Shown: in pieces, positions 36,926 through 44,119 of the stretch
Layout of the letters: each line of letters begins with the position of its first letter
Position numbering within the stretch: the stretch's first letter is position 1
Source: Endozoicomonas sp965208385
Lineage (GTDB): Bacteria > Pseudomonadota > Gammaproteobacteria > Pseudomonadales > Endozoicomonadaceae
Reading direction: 5' to 3'
Assembly (NCBI GenBank): GCA_965208385.1
Contig: CBDBOO010000109.1
Location: forward strand, 1-64,000
Length of the DNA: 64,000 bases
Notes under the pieces: generated by a model
The model's database searches: none
The model's input: only the letters and a program-made list of their open reading frames with translations
What the model was told of the DNA's origin: nothing
Made by a program: the position numbers and the translations under genes

Positions 36926-37055
36926 TTTGAAGTCGTTGTTGCCATTGCTTCGTTAAATCATTAGGTGCTTTCATCATTGCCTCCTCAGTATTGAGAAGCT
37001 TATGATTTCCTATCCGAGGTTAATGCGGTAGGACGTGGGTTTAATTCGCGCTTAC

Positions 37056-37294
37056 TTTCTGGCAGGTATTGAATTCGGGCATTGAATTCGAGAGTGCCTG
37101 GTGAACTCTCTTTTTGCAGGATGTGAGACATCCGACCATTGCGTTTTAATAGTCCTGTGTCTTGTTACGCTGTCTATCTGAGCTTGCGTTCTCCACATTT
37201 GAGTTGAGTTGAGTTGAGTTGAGTTGAGTTGAGTTGAATTGAATTGAATTGAATTGAATTGAATGGTGGTGGTGTTTGCTTCTGTGTCAGAGCT
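37056..37294. other. short intergenic stretch with a pentanucleotide tract
   Basis: It contains the IS66 target duplication at its left edge, the repeat ATTGAATTCG..ATTGAATTCG near 37068-37092, and the (GAGTT)n(GAATT)n tract at 37200-37264. No gene is supported. Confidence 0.5.
37200..37264. repeat. pentanucleotide tandem repeat
   Basis: Seven GAGTT units are followed by five GAATT units and a partial one, about 13 copies in 65 bp. The two-block structure suggests expansion of a point-mutated unit. It lies between the IS66 right end and an IS91-type relic, outside any coding frame. Confidence 0.95.
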
Positions 37295-37579
37295 TCAGGT
37301 GAGTTTCATAAAACGGAAGGCAATGTGTTTCATGGGTTCTCCACATTGTCGGCATTGGTATACCGGGCGAATGACCGGTTCCAGAGTTTTGACCGTTACG
37401 TTCAGTATCAATTGAACCAGCGATAATGTCTTTTTTGCATTGCTGTGTAAAAAACCATAATCCCGTGATCGTCTAAACCCTCTGGGCAATACGTGCTTTT
37501 TTTCAATCTTTGAAAATGTCGTGCAAATTGAAAGAAAATAGTTCGTCCAGGCTGGCGTGAAAGTGCTGTATTTTTTCAT
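37295..37579 (-). pseudogene. IS91-type transposase C-terminal remnant
   Basis: The minus frame contains HVLPRGFRRSRDYGFLHSNA, then KKTLSLVQLILNV and YQCRQCGEPMKHIAF. The LP.GF.R.R.YGFLH.NA..........L and C..CG.PM pattern is the tail of Y2/HUH transposases of the IS91 group. The catalytic N-terminal part is missing. The first 30 codons look like unrelated sequence. Confidence 0.6.
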
Positions 37580-37734
37580 TCGTGCAATGCCAGAGCGAGC
37601 AGTATGCTGTTTTCAGGTTCAGTAAATCTGGCAGGTGGATTCAGTGGTTATTCCCTGTGCCACGCCAGCATAGAATTCAGAGCCTTCTGTTCCGTGCAGT
37701 GAGCCATATTTTTCAAAGACTCTGCTTTTTTACT

Positions 37735-37944
37735 TCACAGTGGCATTGAGTCTGTGCTCAGCAGCAACCGAAAATAGTTTTTACTACTGGTGTTTTGGTT
37801 GGGTGCAAAACATTCAATCAAACAGCGCCAGATCAATGTGCCGATGACTAAAGTGGCGCCCAGTGGTTTTAACCATGCTCTGGATTTTGTTTGCTCAACC
37901 GTTTCGTCCTGCCCCTGTATGTCCTGAATCATGTTGTACGCCAT
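37735..37944 (-). CDS. possible small membrane protein
   Basis: 69 residues (MAYNMIQDIQGQDETVEQTK) with one apolar stretch PLGATLVIGTLIWRCLIECF that could span the membrane. There is no clear ribosome binding site and no family. It may be a chance frame. Confidence 0.25.
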   Translation of the reverse strand: MAYNMIQDIQGQDETVEQTKSRAWLKPLGATLVIGTLIWRCLIECFAPNQNTSSKNYFRLLLSTDSMPL

Positions 37945-38275
37945 TGTTATTTTGAATAAACAATACAGAGCAGGAATGGTGCCAGAAAATCAATGCAGTT
38001 AACTCATTGAATATTAATGAGTTTAATTTTTAGTTTTTGAATGAATGTCCGATTATTGTCCGAAAAAACCGTCCGTCCGGTCACGGACAAAGGGAGATAA
38101 AGGTCAAAGTAAAGATGTTTTGGTGAATGGCAGGAGGGAATCTCGAATTTCAGAAACGTTACTCTGTTATTGTTTCCGGGTTTCAAAGAGCCATGAGGAG
38201 GGAGTGCCGATCCCCCCAAATCATGGGAATTCTGTCTGGCAAAAATAGCGGTCTTTTCAGTCATTGACTCCTTAT
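37945..38275. other. intergenic region without a supported gene
   Basis: I see no credible frame. The motif GTCCG recurs within 38048-38090, with a small dyad around CCGTCCGTCCGGTCACGGAC that could form a hairpin. Nothing else stands out. Confidence 0.4.
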
Positions 38276-39394
38276 CTACATGAAAATTTGCAAAGTAAGA
38301 TAATTATCTCTGCCTTTATAGGATGCTCTGACTTGCTCCACAGTTTTACCATGTTTTACTGCGAGAAATTTGGCTTCCTCGTCAGAGAGGTGTTTTCGGG
38401 CAACAGCTGTTCTTATTTCGGCATGATAGGATTTTAAAGGTTTTTTCGTTGATTTTTTAACGGATTGCGTTGCCTTATCTTTTGAAGGTGAAAGTGAGGG
38501 GGAGGTTCTGGCTTTGCCTGAGGCGTTTAATTTTTCGGATGATTTTTTTGTGGTTTTTGGAGCAGAGTTGATCTTAGCCATTAATTTTTTCTTGACTCTC
38601 AATAATTCGGTGCTATTACAGTTCAACTTATTTCCGAGTATTTCATATATCTCTTCTTCTGTAAGATGTGGATCACTATTATTCTTGCCAATAAACTTTA
38701 TTCTTAGTTTTTTGAATTTTGTTTCAGGAATCGATAATCCGGAGGCGAATGTTTTTTTGTCCAACTTCCACCGTTTTTTTCGGGACTCTATAAATAGATC
38801 ATTAATGAGGGACGCTCTGGTGATTGTTGTTTCTTCACATTCTTGTGCAGATGAAGCACCCGCAGATTCCGTTATTTCCATGGACTCAGAGCATTCAGAT
38901 TGAGAAGAAGATAATGGCGAAGAAGTTGATTGTGAGCTAGCCGATTGAGGGCTGCAAGAGCTGCCTAGGTAGCTCTCCATCGCTGAATTGGATTGATCCT
39001 CTAGCAAGGTTATTTGAAAAGTAGATTTTAATGGATCAACATCCATCGGTGCTGACGTGCACTTTTCGGTGGATTCATTATTTGGATGCATGCGTTGAAG
39101 TTGAGGCATGACTGGCGTGGCACTGGCTACACCTGTTTCGTTTGCAGATATCAATGTCAGATAGGGTATGGTAGTGTCGGCGCCCCTCTGTGTCTGGCTA
39201 GCTCCTTTGGAAATAGTTCTTTTTGATATTGAACTGAAAGAAGATGGGGGGAGTCCGGGATAAGCAAACAGCTTGGGCATTTTTTTCTTGGGAGATAGCA
39301 TGGCAGGCAATGCTTTTTCTCCTGGAATTGCATCTGGTTGAGAGGTTGTCTCAACGCCATTAGTATTACATGCATTGGCTGGTGGTATTTTCAT
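38276..39394 (-). CDS. Ser-rich, basic 372-aa protein with repeated helical motifs
   Basis: Residues 1-190 are low-complexity, rich in Ser, Thr, Pro and Gln (about 130-175 almost all Ser/Glu/Gln). The C-terminal half is strongly basic. It holds two similar helical units: LTEEEIYEILGNKLNCNSTE then LLRVKKKLMAK (about 243-275), and LSDEEAKFLAVKHGKTVEQV then RASYKGR (about 335-362). They resemble small DNA-binding helices, and a Lys-rich spacer (KKSTKKPLKS) separates them. I see no signal peptide. I do not recognise the family. Disordered Ser-rich plus basic tracts are common in host-directed or nucleoid-binding proteins, but that is a guess. Confidence 0.55.
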   Translation of the reverse strand: MKIPPANACNTNGVETTSQPDAIPGEKALPAMLSPKKKMPKLFAYPGLPPSSFSSISKRTISKGASQTQRGADTTIPYLTLISANETGVASATPVMPQLQRMHPNNESTEKCTSAPMDVDPLKSTFQITLLEDQSNSAMESYLGSSCSPQSASSQSTSSPLSSSQSECSESMEITESAGASSAQECEETTITRASLINDLFIESRKKRWKLDKKTFASGLSIPETKFKKLRIKFIGKNNSDPHLTEEEIYEILGNKLNCNSTELLRVKKKLMAKINSAPKTTKKSSEKLNASGKARTSPSLSPSKDKATQSVKKSTKKPLKSYHAEIRTAVARKHLSDEEAKFLAVKHGKTVEQVRASYKGRDNYLTLQIFM

Positions 39395-39509
39395 TCTTCT
39401 TTTCCTGCCCCGAAAAGTGATAGATTCTGATGATTATGGATTGAGGCAAGAAAGAATGGTCTAACAGTGTGTACAGTATGACTGACAAATCTATTGCATA
39501 AATGACCAG

Positions 39510-39778
39510 CTACCTATGAGGCCAGTAAGAATCAGCCCGCTGAACGGTGACCGGGCTACTGCCAATATAACCAGGCGAACCATTGCTTTTGCCAATTATT
39601 GAGGGTGCCATTGTCCCTCCCCCCTTTAGTTCATTACAATTCTGGTTGTTAAGCAGGTTAAATATCTCCGGCATATGGATTAGTGTACCGGCCTCTATCA
39701 GCACCATACTGATCGGAACCAGAGTGTCGATAAAACCAGTGGTTATCGGAATATGCAATTTAATAGATACATATATGA
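39510..39778 (-). pseudogene. 3' part of a gene split by IS4 copy 2
   Basis: The minus frame reads IYVSIKLHIPITTGFIDTLV then PISMVLIEAGTLIHMPEIFN and ends GSSPVTVQRADSYWPHR-stop. Across the IS the same frame continues upstream (41195-41298) as INESNHVTFTSFNDPALS then HPPFYDIIYVSIKLH. The shared codons are the 31-bp duplication. A stop precedes the INESN part, so the 5' end is also missing. The product is unknown. Confidence 0.55.
39748..39778. repeat. 31-bp direct repeat, left of IS4 copy 2
   Basis: The 31 bp (starting GGAATATGCAATTTAATAGA) are repeated exactly at 41195-41225 on the other side of IS4 copy 2. Because a reading frame resumes across it, this is best explained as a target-site duplication, and it is far longer than the 10-13 bp usual for IS4. 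Confidence 0.9.
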
Positions 39779-39802
39779 CAATGGCGCTAACTTAAGCACA
39801 GA

Positions 39803-40657
39803 TCACTTCTGATACTCCTTGAGCCTGCGGGCTTGTTTCCTTGTATGTTGTAGCCTGCGTGTCGGTTTAGGCCGCCTCTTGTTTGCCCTCGCCTCTCGAC
39901 GTCCAGGACGATTGCCCACTCTATGCTCGCCAATAATATCAGCCATGTGATTCAGCAAGTTATCAATAATCCCTTCCGCCGCCTGCAACAGCAAAATGTG
40001 AAAACTCTTCAACGTGTCATAGGCAGCTTTGAAGCTCACCTCTCTGGGAGTATGTCCAATTTCTTCTGCCGCTTTTGCCATTAAAGCCCGTATCATGTTG
40101 TATACCAGCAAGTGGACGTCGATCTCCTTACGTACCATGGCAGGACTTTCACAGCGCAGAATATCCATTTTCATCATGGTTTTAATGGATCTGAAATCAA
40201 GCTCTACATGCCAGCGCTCCACATAGAGCTTAATAATCTCTTTTTTGGGATAAGTTTGTGCATCTGTCAGGGTAGTGATGATAATTCGTTTCTTGTTTCC
40301 AACCGCTCTGATGACTAACTCCTCTGGCATTTGATCGTAAAGCTCCTGGGTCATCCAGTTCGGGCGCCTTGGTCGTTCCAGTCGAAATAAACCATCCCGT
40401 TTGCCCAGCTTTTCCTGACACTGCCGAAAATCGATGTTGCGGGAGCCGTTCTTTTCGAACACAGCATCAATGCCTGCTTCAAGCAACTGCACAAGGAGAA
40501 AGTAGTTTTCAAAGTTCGCGTCAGCCAACAATATATCGCCTGCATCAAGACTTGAGAGCATCTGTCTCAATAATGCCTGCTCACCCGTTCCTTTCCCTTT
40601 ACAGGCTGCTACCGCAGAGTCCAGCAGAGCACCACTGCCCAGCGCAATCAGAACCAT
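39803..40657 (-). CDS. IS4-family transposase, C-terminal catalytic frame (copy 2)
   Basis: Protein identical to that of 17847-18701: second Asp in LLADANFENYFLL and the YREK signature in YVERWHVELDFRSIK. It lies in the truncated IS copy, which lacks one terminal repeat, so it could act only in trans. Confidence 0.85.
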   Translation of the reverse strand: MVLIALGSGALLDSAVAACKGKGTGEQALLRQMLSSLDAGDILLADANFENYFLLVQLLEAGIDAVFEKNGSRNIDFRQCQEKLGKRDGLFRLERPRRPNWMTQELYDQMPEELVIRAVGNKKRIIITTLTDAQTYPKKEIIKLYVERWHVELDFRSIKTMMKMDILRCESPAMVRKEIDVHLLVYNMIRALMAKAAEEIGHTPREVSFKAAYDTLKSFHILLLQAAEGIIDNLLNHMADIIGEHRVGNRPGRREARANKRRPKPTRRLQHTRKQARRLKEYQK

Positions 40658-40662
40658 AATTC

Positions 40663-41169
40663 TTAATTGAGGAAAGCCCAGCTTTTTTTTTGTGATTTGG
40701 GTTGAGGGTACTCAGCCTGATTTTCTTCGGTATCTGGCATGGATATCTTTGAGCCATCTGCCAGAACTACACGCCTGTCATGCCACAAGTAAGCGTTGTG
40801 AGTCGCCTTATCAAGGTTGCTGCCTGAGCGATGAAGGAGTGATTTTATAGCATCTTCCAAGAGCCTTTGCCGAGCTTGGCAGTAGGGGCCTGTTGTCGTT
40901 TCATTTTTCTTTTTGCCAAGGGCTATCTGATCTCTGGCATCGTCAATCAAAGCACTGCGACAGGATTTTGTTTCGCTGGTCACTTGCTTCATGAAGAGCG
41001 AAAGGGTTTTGCACGCTGGATATTTGCGCTTTCTTTTGGTGATTTTTTTCTGAAATTCATCCAGGTCTTGCGTAGTAAGAATGGCAGAGAGGTCATCCTC
41101 TGCTGTTTGTGCAAACTGACGAAGAAGTTCATCAGCAGCTACGATCATTTCTTGGCTATGCTTAGACAT
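40663..41169 (-). CDS. IS4-family transposase, N-terminal frame (copy 2)
   Basis: From the ATG at 41169 (MSKHSQEMIVAADELL) the product is identical to that of 17335-17841, including the switch of frame at an A9 run. The open frame extends upstream through the junction to 41205. That the same two-frame structure occurs in both copies is the main argument that it may be functional. Confidence 0.8.
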   Translation of the reverse strand: MSKHSQEMIVAADELLRQFAQTAEDDLSAILTTQDLDEFQKKITKRKRKYPACKTLSLFMKQVTSETKSCRSALIDDARDQIALGKKKNETTTGPYCQARQRLLEDAIKSLLHRSGSNLDKATHNAYLWHDRRVVLADGSKISMPDTEENQAEYPQPKSQKKSWAFLN

Positions 41170-41194
41170 GGCTTGCTCGGGGGGAAATGAATCT

Positions 41195-41225
41195 GGAATA
41201 TGCAATTTAATAGATACATATATGA
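41195..41225. repeat. 31-bp direct repeat, right of IS4 copy 2
   Basis: Exact second copy of 39748-39778. Confidence 0.9.
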
Positions 41226-41409
41226 TGTCGTAAAATGGGGGGTGTGAGAGCGCTGGATCGTTGAATGAGGTAAAGGTGACGTGATTTGATTCATTAATGA
41301 CACTAAGAATAATCTACAAGTGCTCTTTTTGCGGACACTGTGACCATCATCAAAACTGTAAATACAAAAAAACCGAAGTGGTCATTAACCATTCAGGCTT
41401 TGTCGTATT

Positions 41410-41466
41410 TGGTACCGGTGGGCGGACTCGAACCGCCACGCTCGTGAAAGCGGGGGATTTTGAATC
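41410..41466 (-). tRNA. tRNA-Leu 3' fragment, probable island attachment site
   Basis: On the minus strand this reads GATTCAAAATCCCCCGC, a variable arm, a T arm GCGGTTCGAGTCCGC, then CACCGGTA and CCA. That is the 3' part of tRNA-Leu from the anticodon loop (CAA) onward. The sequence upstream of the anticodon loop is not tRNA, so this is a partial copy rather than a working gene. P4-type integrases recombine into tRNA 3' ends, and an integrase gene follows (44120), so this marks a genomic-island border. Confidence 0.8.
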
Positions 41467-41590
41467 GAGACTTAGGTGTTTTCAATAGCTTTCTATAAAA
41501 CCCCAAAACACTGCCTTAGCCCTTTGGTAGTAAAGGCTTTAGACAATTTTATGTTCCAGCAAGTTCCGACTGATTCCGGTTCTAGCATGC

Positions 41591-41626
41591 GAGAAAAGTA
41601 CACCAATAAGTACACCAAAAGTCCAC
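41591..41626. promoter_or_regulatory. direct repeats upstream of the integrase, possible arm-type sites
   Basis: AGTACACCAA occurs at 41597-41606 and 41609-41618 at 12-bp spacing, with a related AGTCCAC just after. Short repeats between attachment site and integrase gene often bind the integrase N-terminal domain. The assignment is by position only. Confidence 0.4.
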
Positions 41627-42208
41627 TAGAATAATAGGGCTGAAAGGGTGGCTATCGGCTATGTCCCCTTACTAGTTGAATAAGCTAAACTTCCCATGTC
41701 TTCTATGTTTCAGGGGCATGTTATGCAATCTGAACTCTTCCAGAATTTTATTAATTCCATTTCATTATTAACCAGTGAGCAGCGGGATATTCTCAACAGT
41801 ACACTTCTCAGTACCCGGATTGATAGCGGAGAAATAGCAGAAAAAACTGATTCATCACTAAATTGCAGTGAATCTTGTTTGAAAAATAAGCTCCCTGATT
41901 CCGACTTGGAAATGAGCATACTTACCCAGTTTTCAGAAAGTCCACAGTGTCCCAAATGCACAAGTCAGAATATCGGTCTCTGGGGTACTCAAGGAGGGAG
42001 GCAGCGCTATCGCTGCAAGACTTGTAACATAACTTTTAATGCCTTCAGTGGAACGCCTCTGGCAAGACTTAGACACCCAGAAAAGTGGAATACCTATTTG
42101 ACTGGTATGACTTATTCCCTGACCTTACGATCATCAGCCAATGAGTATGATATTGATTTGAAAACAGCCTTCCGCTGGCGGCATCGCTTCCTTGAAGTGA
42201 TAAATAAT

Positions 42209-43553
42209 GGCTCTTCGCCGTTTCATATGGATTTAAGAATATCTGCCACAGGGCTGGCAATCATAAATATCATCATCAAAAACGTGTCTGTATTTCGATA
42301 ACCTCTGGCGCGACTTCTTGCCGCTTGAAACAGGCTGTTTAGCCCCTCCATACGAGCATTGGTATAGGTTGACGTCCAGCGTTGTAATATCCGATCTGCG
42401 TGACTTTCTACTGTGCTGAGTGCTTTGCGAATAGGCTCTAGAATATCGCAGTCGCCCAGTGCTTCTTTCGCATACTTTATAAAGTGAGTCAGTCTCCATC
42501 GTGCTGCTCTTGGTGTTTCTGCCTTTCTGATCCAGCGGAGTTTCTCTTTGATCTTCCAGGCGATACCAGTCTTCAAGTCGCTCGCCTCAAGCTCCACAAG
42601 AGCTTCAATCTGCTTTTTAGTGAGAGGGCCATCTGCTTTCTTCAACGCTGCCCAGCGTAGGCTTTTAGGATGGTCTTTCAACTTCCGCTCAGCTTTACGA
42701 ACATCGTCCACAGCCTTAGTGAATAGCTGAACAACGTGAAACCAGTCAACGGTTACATTGGCCTCTGGGAACTCTTCTTTCGTCGCTGACAGAAACGCTG
42801 GAGACATGTCACAGACCACTTCCATCACATTGCTTGCCTGCCCGCCATGCTCTTCGAGGAAGGTTCTGAAATTCTTAACGGTTTCCTTACCTTTGCCGGG
42901 TGTTGCGAACACTACCGGTTTGTCATTCCGGTTCATGTCGATGAACACTGTGACGTAGTTGTGACCGCGTTTTGAAGCTGTTTCATCCAGCCCAATAGCA
43001 CTCAATTCTGATAGATCCATTACCATAAGAGATTGTTTGACATAATGTTTAATCACTCGCCATATGCGTTTGTCATTCACGCCAACATGCTTGGCACAGG
43101 CTTTCACCGGCATCTCTCTCACCAGCGTTAGCAGTGCCTGCTCAAACAGTAGAGTGAACTTACTATTCTCTCTTGCCCAGGGAACATTTACACGATGAAT
43201 GCCGTGTTCCTCACAGCGCGTACGGGGGACTTTTGCTTTAATATAGCAATGGTGCTGAAAGAAGTTCAGGTGCTGCCAGGTAAGCACTTTAAAGTCATGA
43301 GCCTGAGAAGCTTTACCGCACTTGGGGCATGGATAGAGACTACCGCGTTCAGCACCTACATTGAGTACCAACTCATTGGGTTTCTTTGTTGTATCGAGAT
43401 GCTGATCAACTATTTTCCAAGGTGCCTGCAAGCCGAGGCCGAGCATAAATATCTGATTACCATCCATGGATGACTACTTAAACCTGTGAGCTTCCGGGTC
43501 GGGGATTATCGGTCATATATCAGCACAAAATCCATAGCAAACAGCGAGGAGCC
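42209..43553 (-). mobile_element. ISL3-family insertion sequence
   Basis: Inverted ends GGCTCTTCGCCGTTTCATATGG (left) and GGCTCCTCGCTGTTTGCTATGG (complement of the right end) are flanked by the exact 8-bp duplication TAAATAAT (42201-42208, 43554-43561). It is inserted in the IS1595 transposase gene. Confidence 0.93.
42223..43467 (-). CDS. ISL3-family transposase
   Basis: 414 residues, full length for the family. It has an N-terminal zinc finger (CPKCGKASQAHDF), a helix-turn-helix (VKACAKHVGVNDKRIWRVIK), and the DDE_Tnp_ISL3 core with IGLDETASKRGHNYVTVF, VCDMSPAFLSATKEEFPEA, VDWFHVVQLFTKAVD and the late Glu in TNARMEGLNSLFQAARSRAR. No lesion is visible, so it may be active. Confidence 0.93.
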   Translation of the reverse strand: MDGNQIFMLGLGLQAPWKIVDQHLDTTKKPNELVLNVGAERGSLYPCPKCGKASQAHDFKVLTWQHLNFFQHHCYIKAKVPRTRCEEHGIHRVNVPWARENSKFTLLFEQALLTLVREMPVKACAKHVGVNDKRIWRVIKHYVKQSLMVMDLSELSAIGLDETASKRGHNYVTVFIDMNRNDKPVVFATPGKGKETVKNFRTFLEEHGGQASNVMEVVCDMSPAFLSATKEEFPEANVTVDWFHVVQLFTKAVDDVRKAERKLKDHPKSLRWAALKKADGPLTKKQIEALVELEASDLKTGIAWKIKEKLRWIRKAETPRAARWRLTHFIKYAKEALGDCDILEPIRKALSTVESHADRILQRWTSTYTNARMEGLNSLFQAARSRARGYRNTDTFLMMIFMIASPVADILKSI

Positions 43554-44119
43554 TAAATAATGATCAGGCAGAAGAGCTTTGCGAACTTGACGAAACTTTT
43601 TTTCGGGAATCCTTCAAAGGACAAAAAAATGACCTTCCAAGACCTTCACGTAAACGTGGTAATGATCCGAATAAAGCCCGAAAAGTCCCGGTAATGGTGG
43701 CTCGTGACCGTAAACGACACACTGTAGATGGCATTTTGAAAAACGAGAGTGCCGATGAACTGTGTCGCCATTTGAACGGTCGCATATCGATTTCTGCAAC
43801 GGTCTGTGCAGATGCACACCTTGCACACGAAAAGTTTGCGGAGAAACTTGGATTTGAGTTCAAAGAACTGGTGACATCAGCAGGTCAACATGTTCTGGAA
43901 GGTATTTATCATATTCAGCATGTTAACACCTATCACAGCCATTTAAAGCGCTGGATTAGAGGTGCGTTCCATGGAGTTGCTACCCGCTATCTCCCGCATT
44001 ACCTGGCTTGGAGGCGTGATTTAACAGGAACTATCGAGTTAACAACTGACCGATTCGTCAGCCGAATAGTGGAACATTGGTGCTTTCAACTATTAACGGG
44101 AACATAGCCGTGGCTATCT

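Larger units (their letters stand above)
36248..36977 (-). pseudogene. tnpA: IS66 TnpA interrupted by two MITEs
   Basis: Removing the two insertions and one copy of each duplication restores a continuous frame: MMKAPNDLTKQWQQRLQ, then TWRDSGLSQKEWCTQHDIKQ, then NGFVPVTLSQETRLSPELTV and ALPNGLTVSGIDQNNLSLAG to LIELLK-stop. The insertions are the 232-bp MITE at 36694-36925 and the 164-bp MITE at 36380-36543. TnpA is a small helix-turn-helix protein of IS66. Confidence 0.85.
34168..37055 (-). mobile_element. IS66-family insertion sequence (2888 bp, with two MITEs inside)
   Basis: Inverted ends GTAACCGCCAATAAATCC (left) and the complement of GTTTAATTCGCGCTTAC (right) are flanked by an exact 8-bp target duplication TTTCTGGC (34160-34167 and 37056-37063), the IS66 norm. 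It encodes tnpA, tnpB and tnpC on the minus strand. tnpA carries two MITE insertions and tnpC has an in-frame stop, so the element is not autonomous. Confidence 0.92.
39779..41194 (-). mobile_element. IS4-family insertion sequence, copy 2, 5'-truncated
   Basis: It corresponds to positions 17310-18725 of copy 1 on the opposite strand. The transposase frames give identical proteins and the 3' inverted repeat is intact, but the first 77 bp, including the 5' inverted repeat, are absent. Exact 31-bp direct repeats abut both ends, so the truncated form itself seems to have been inserted. Confidence 0.88.
41696..44107 (+). pseudogene. IS1595-family transposase split by ISL3
   Basis: The first part (41696-42208) has a zinc ribbon CPKC..C-K-T-C, and then FSGTPLARLRHPEKWNTYLTG and FRWRHRFLEVINN. 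After the ISL3 element the frame resumes at about 43562 as DQAEELCELDETFFRESFKG, then ARKVPVMVARDRKRHTVDGI, ATVCADAHLAHEKFAEKLG and VNTYHSHLKRWI. These are the three catalytic regions of ISXO2-type DDE enzymes. Removing ISL3 and one 8-bp duplication restores the gene. It is inactive as it stands. Confidence 0.85.
41657..44108 (+). mobile_element. IS1595-type element (ISXO2-like), interrupted by ISL3
   Basis: Ends GGCTATGTCCCCTTACTAGTTG and the complement of CAACTATTAACGGGAACATAGCC are flanked by the 9-bp duplication GTGGCTATC (41648-41656, 44109-44117). It lies directly in front of the integrase ATG. The type-A MITEs share its ends. Its transposase gene is split by the ISL3 element at 42209-43553. 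Confidence 0.9.

Noticed and set aside
37201..37264. CRISPR array
   Set aside because: The unit is 5 bp with no spacers. No cas gene or spaced repeats occur anywhere in the window.
41410..41466. Complete functional tRNA-Leu
   Set aside because: The acceptor 5' strand, D arm and 5' anticodon stem are missing, so it is only a 3' fragment.
41297..41488. 63-aa frame with CxxC-like residues
   Set aside because: It overlaps the tRNA-Leu fragment and lacks a ribosome site.
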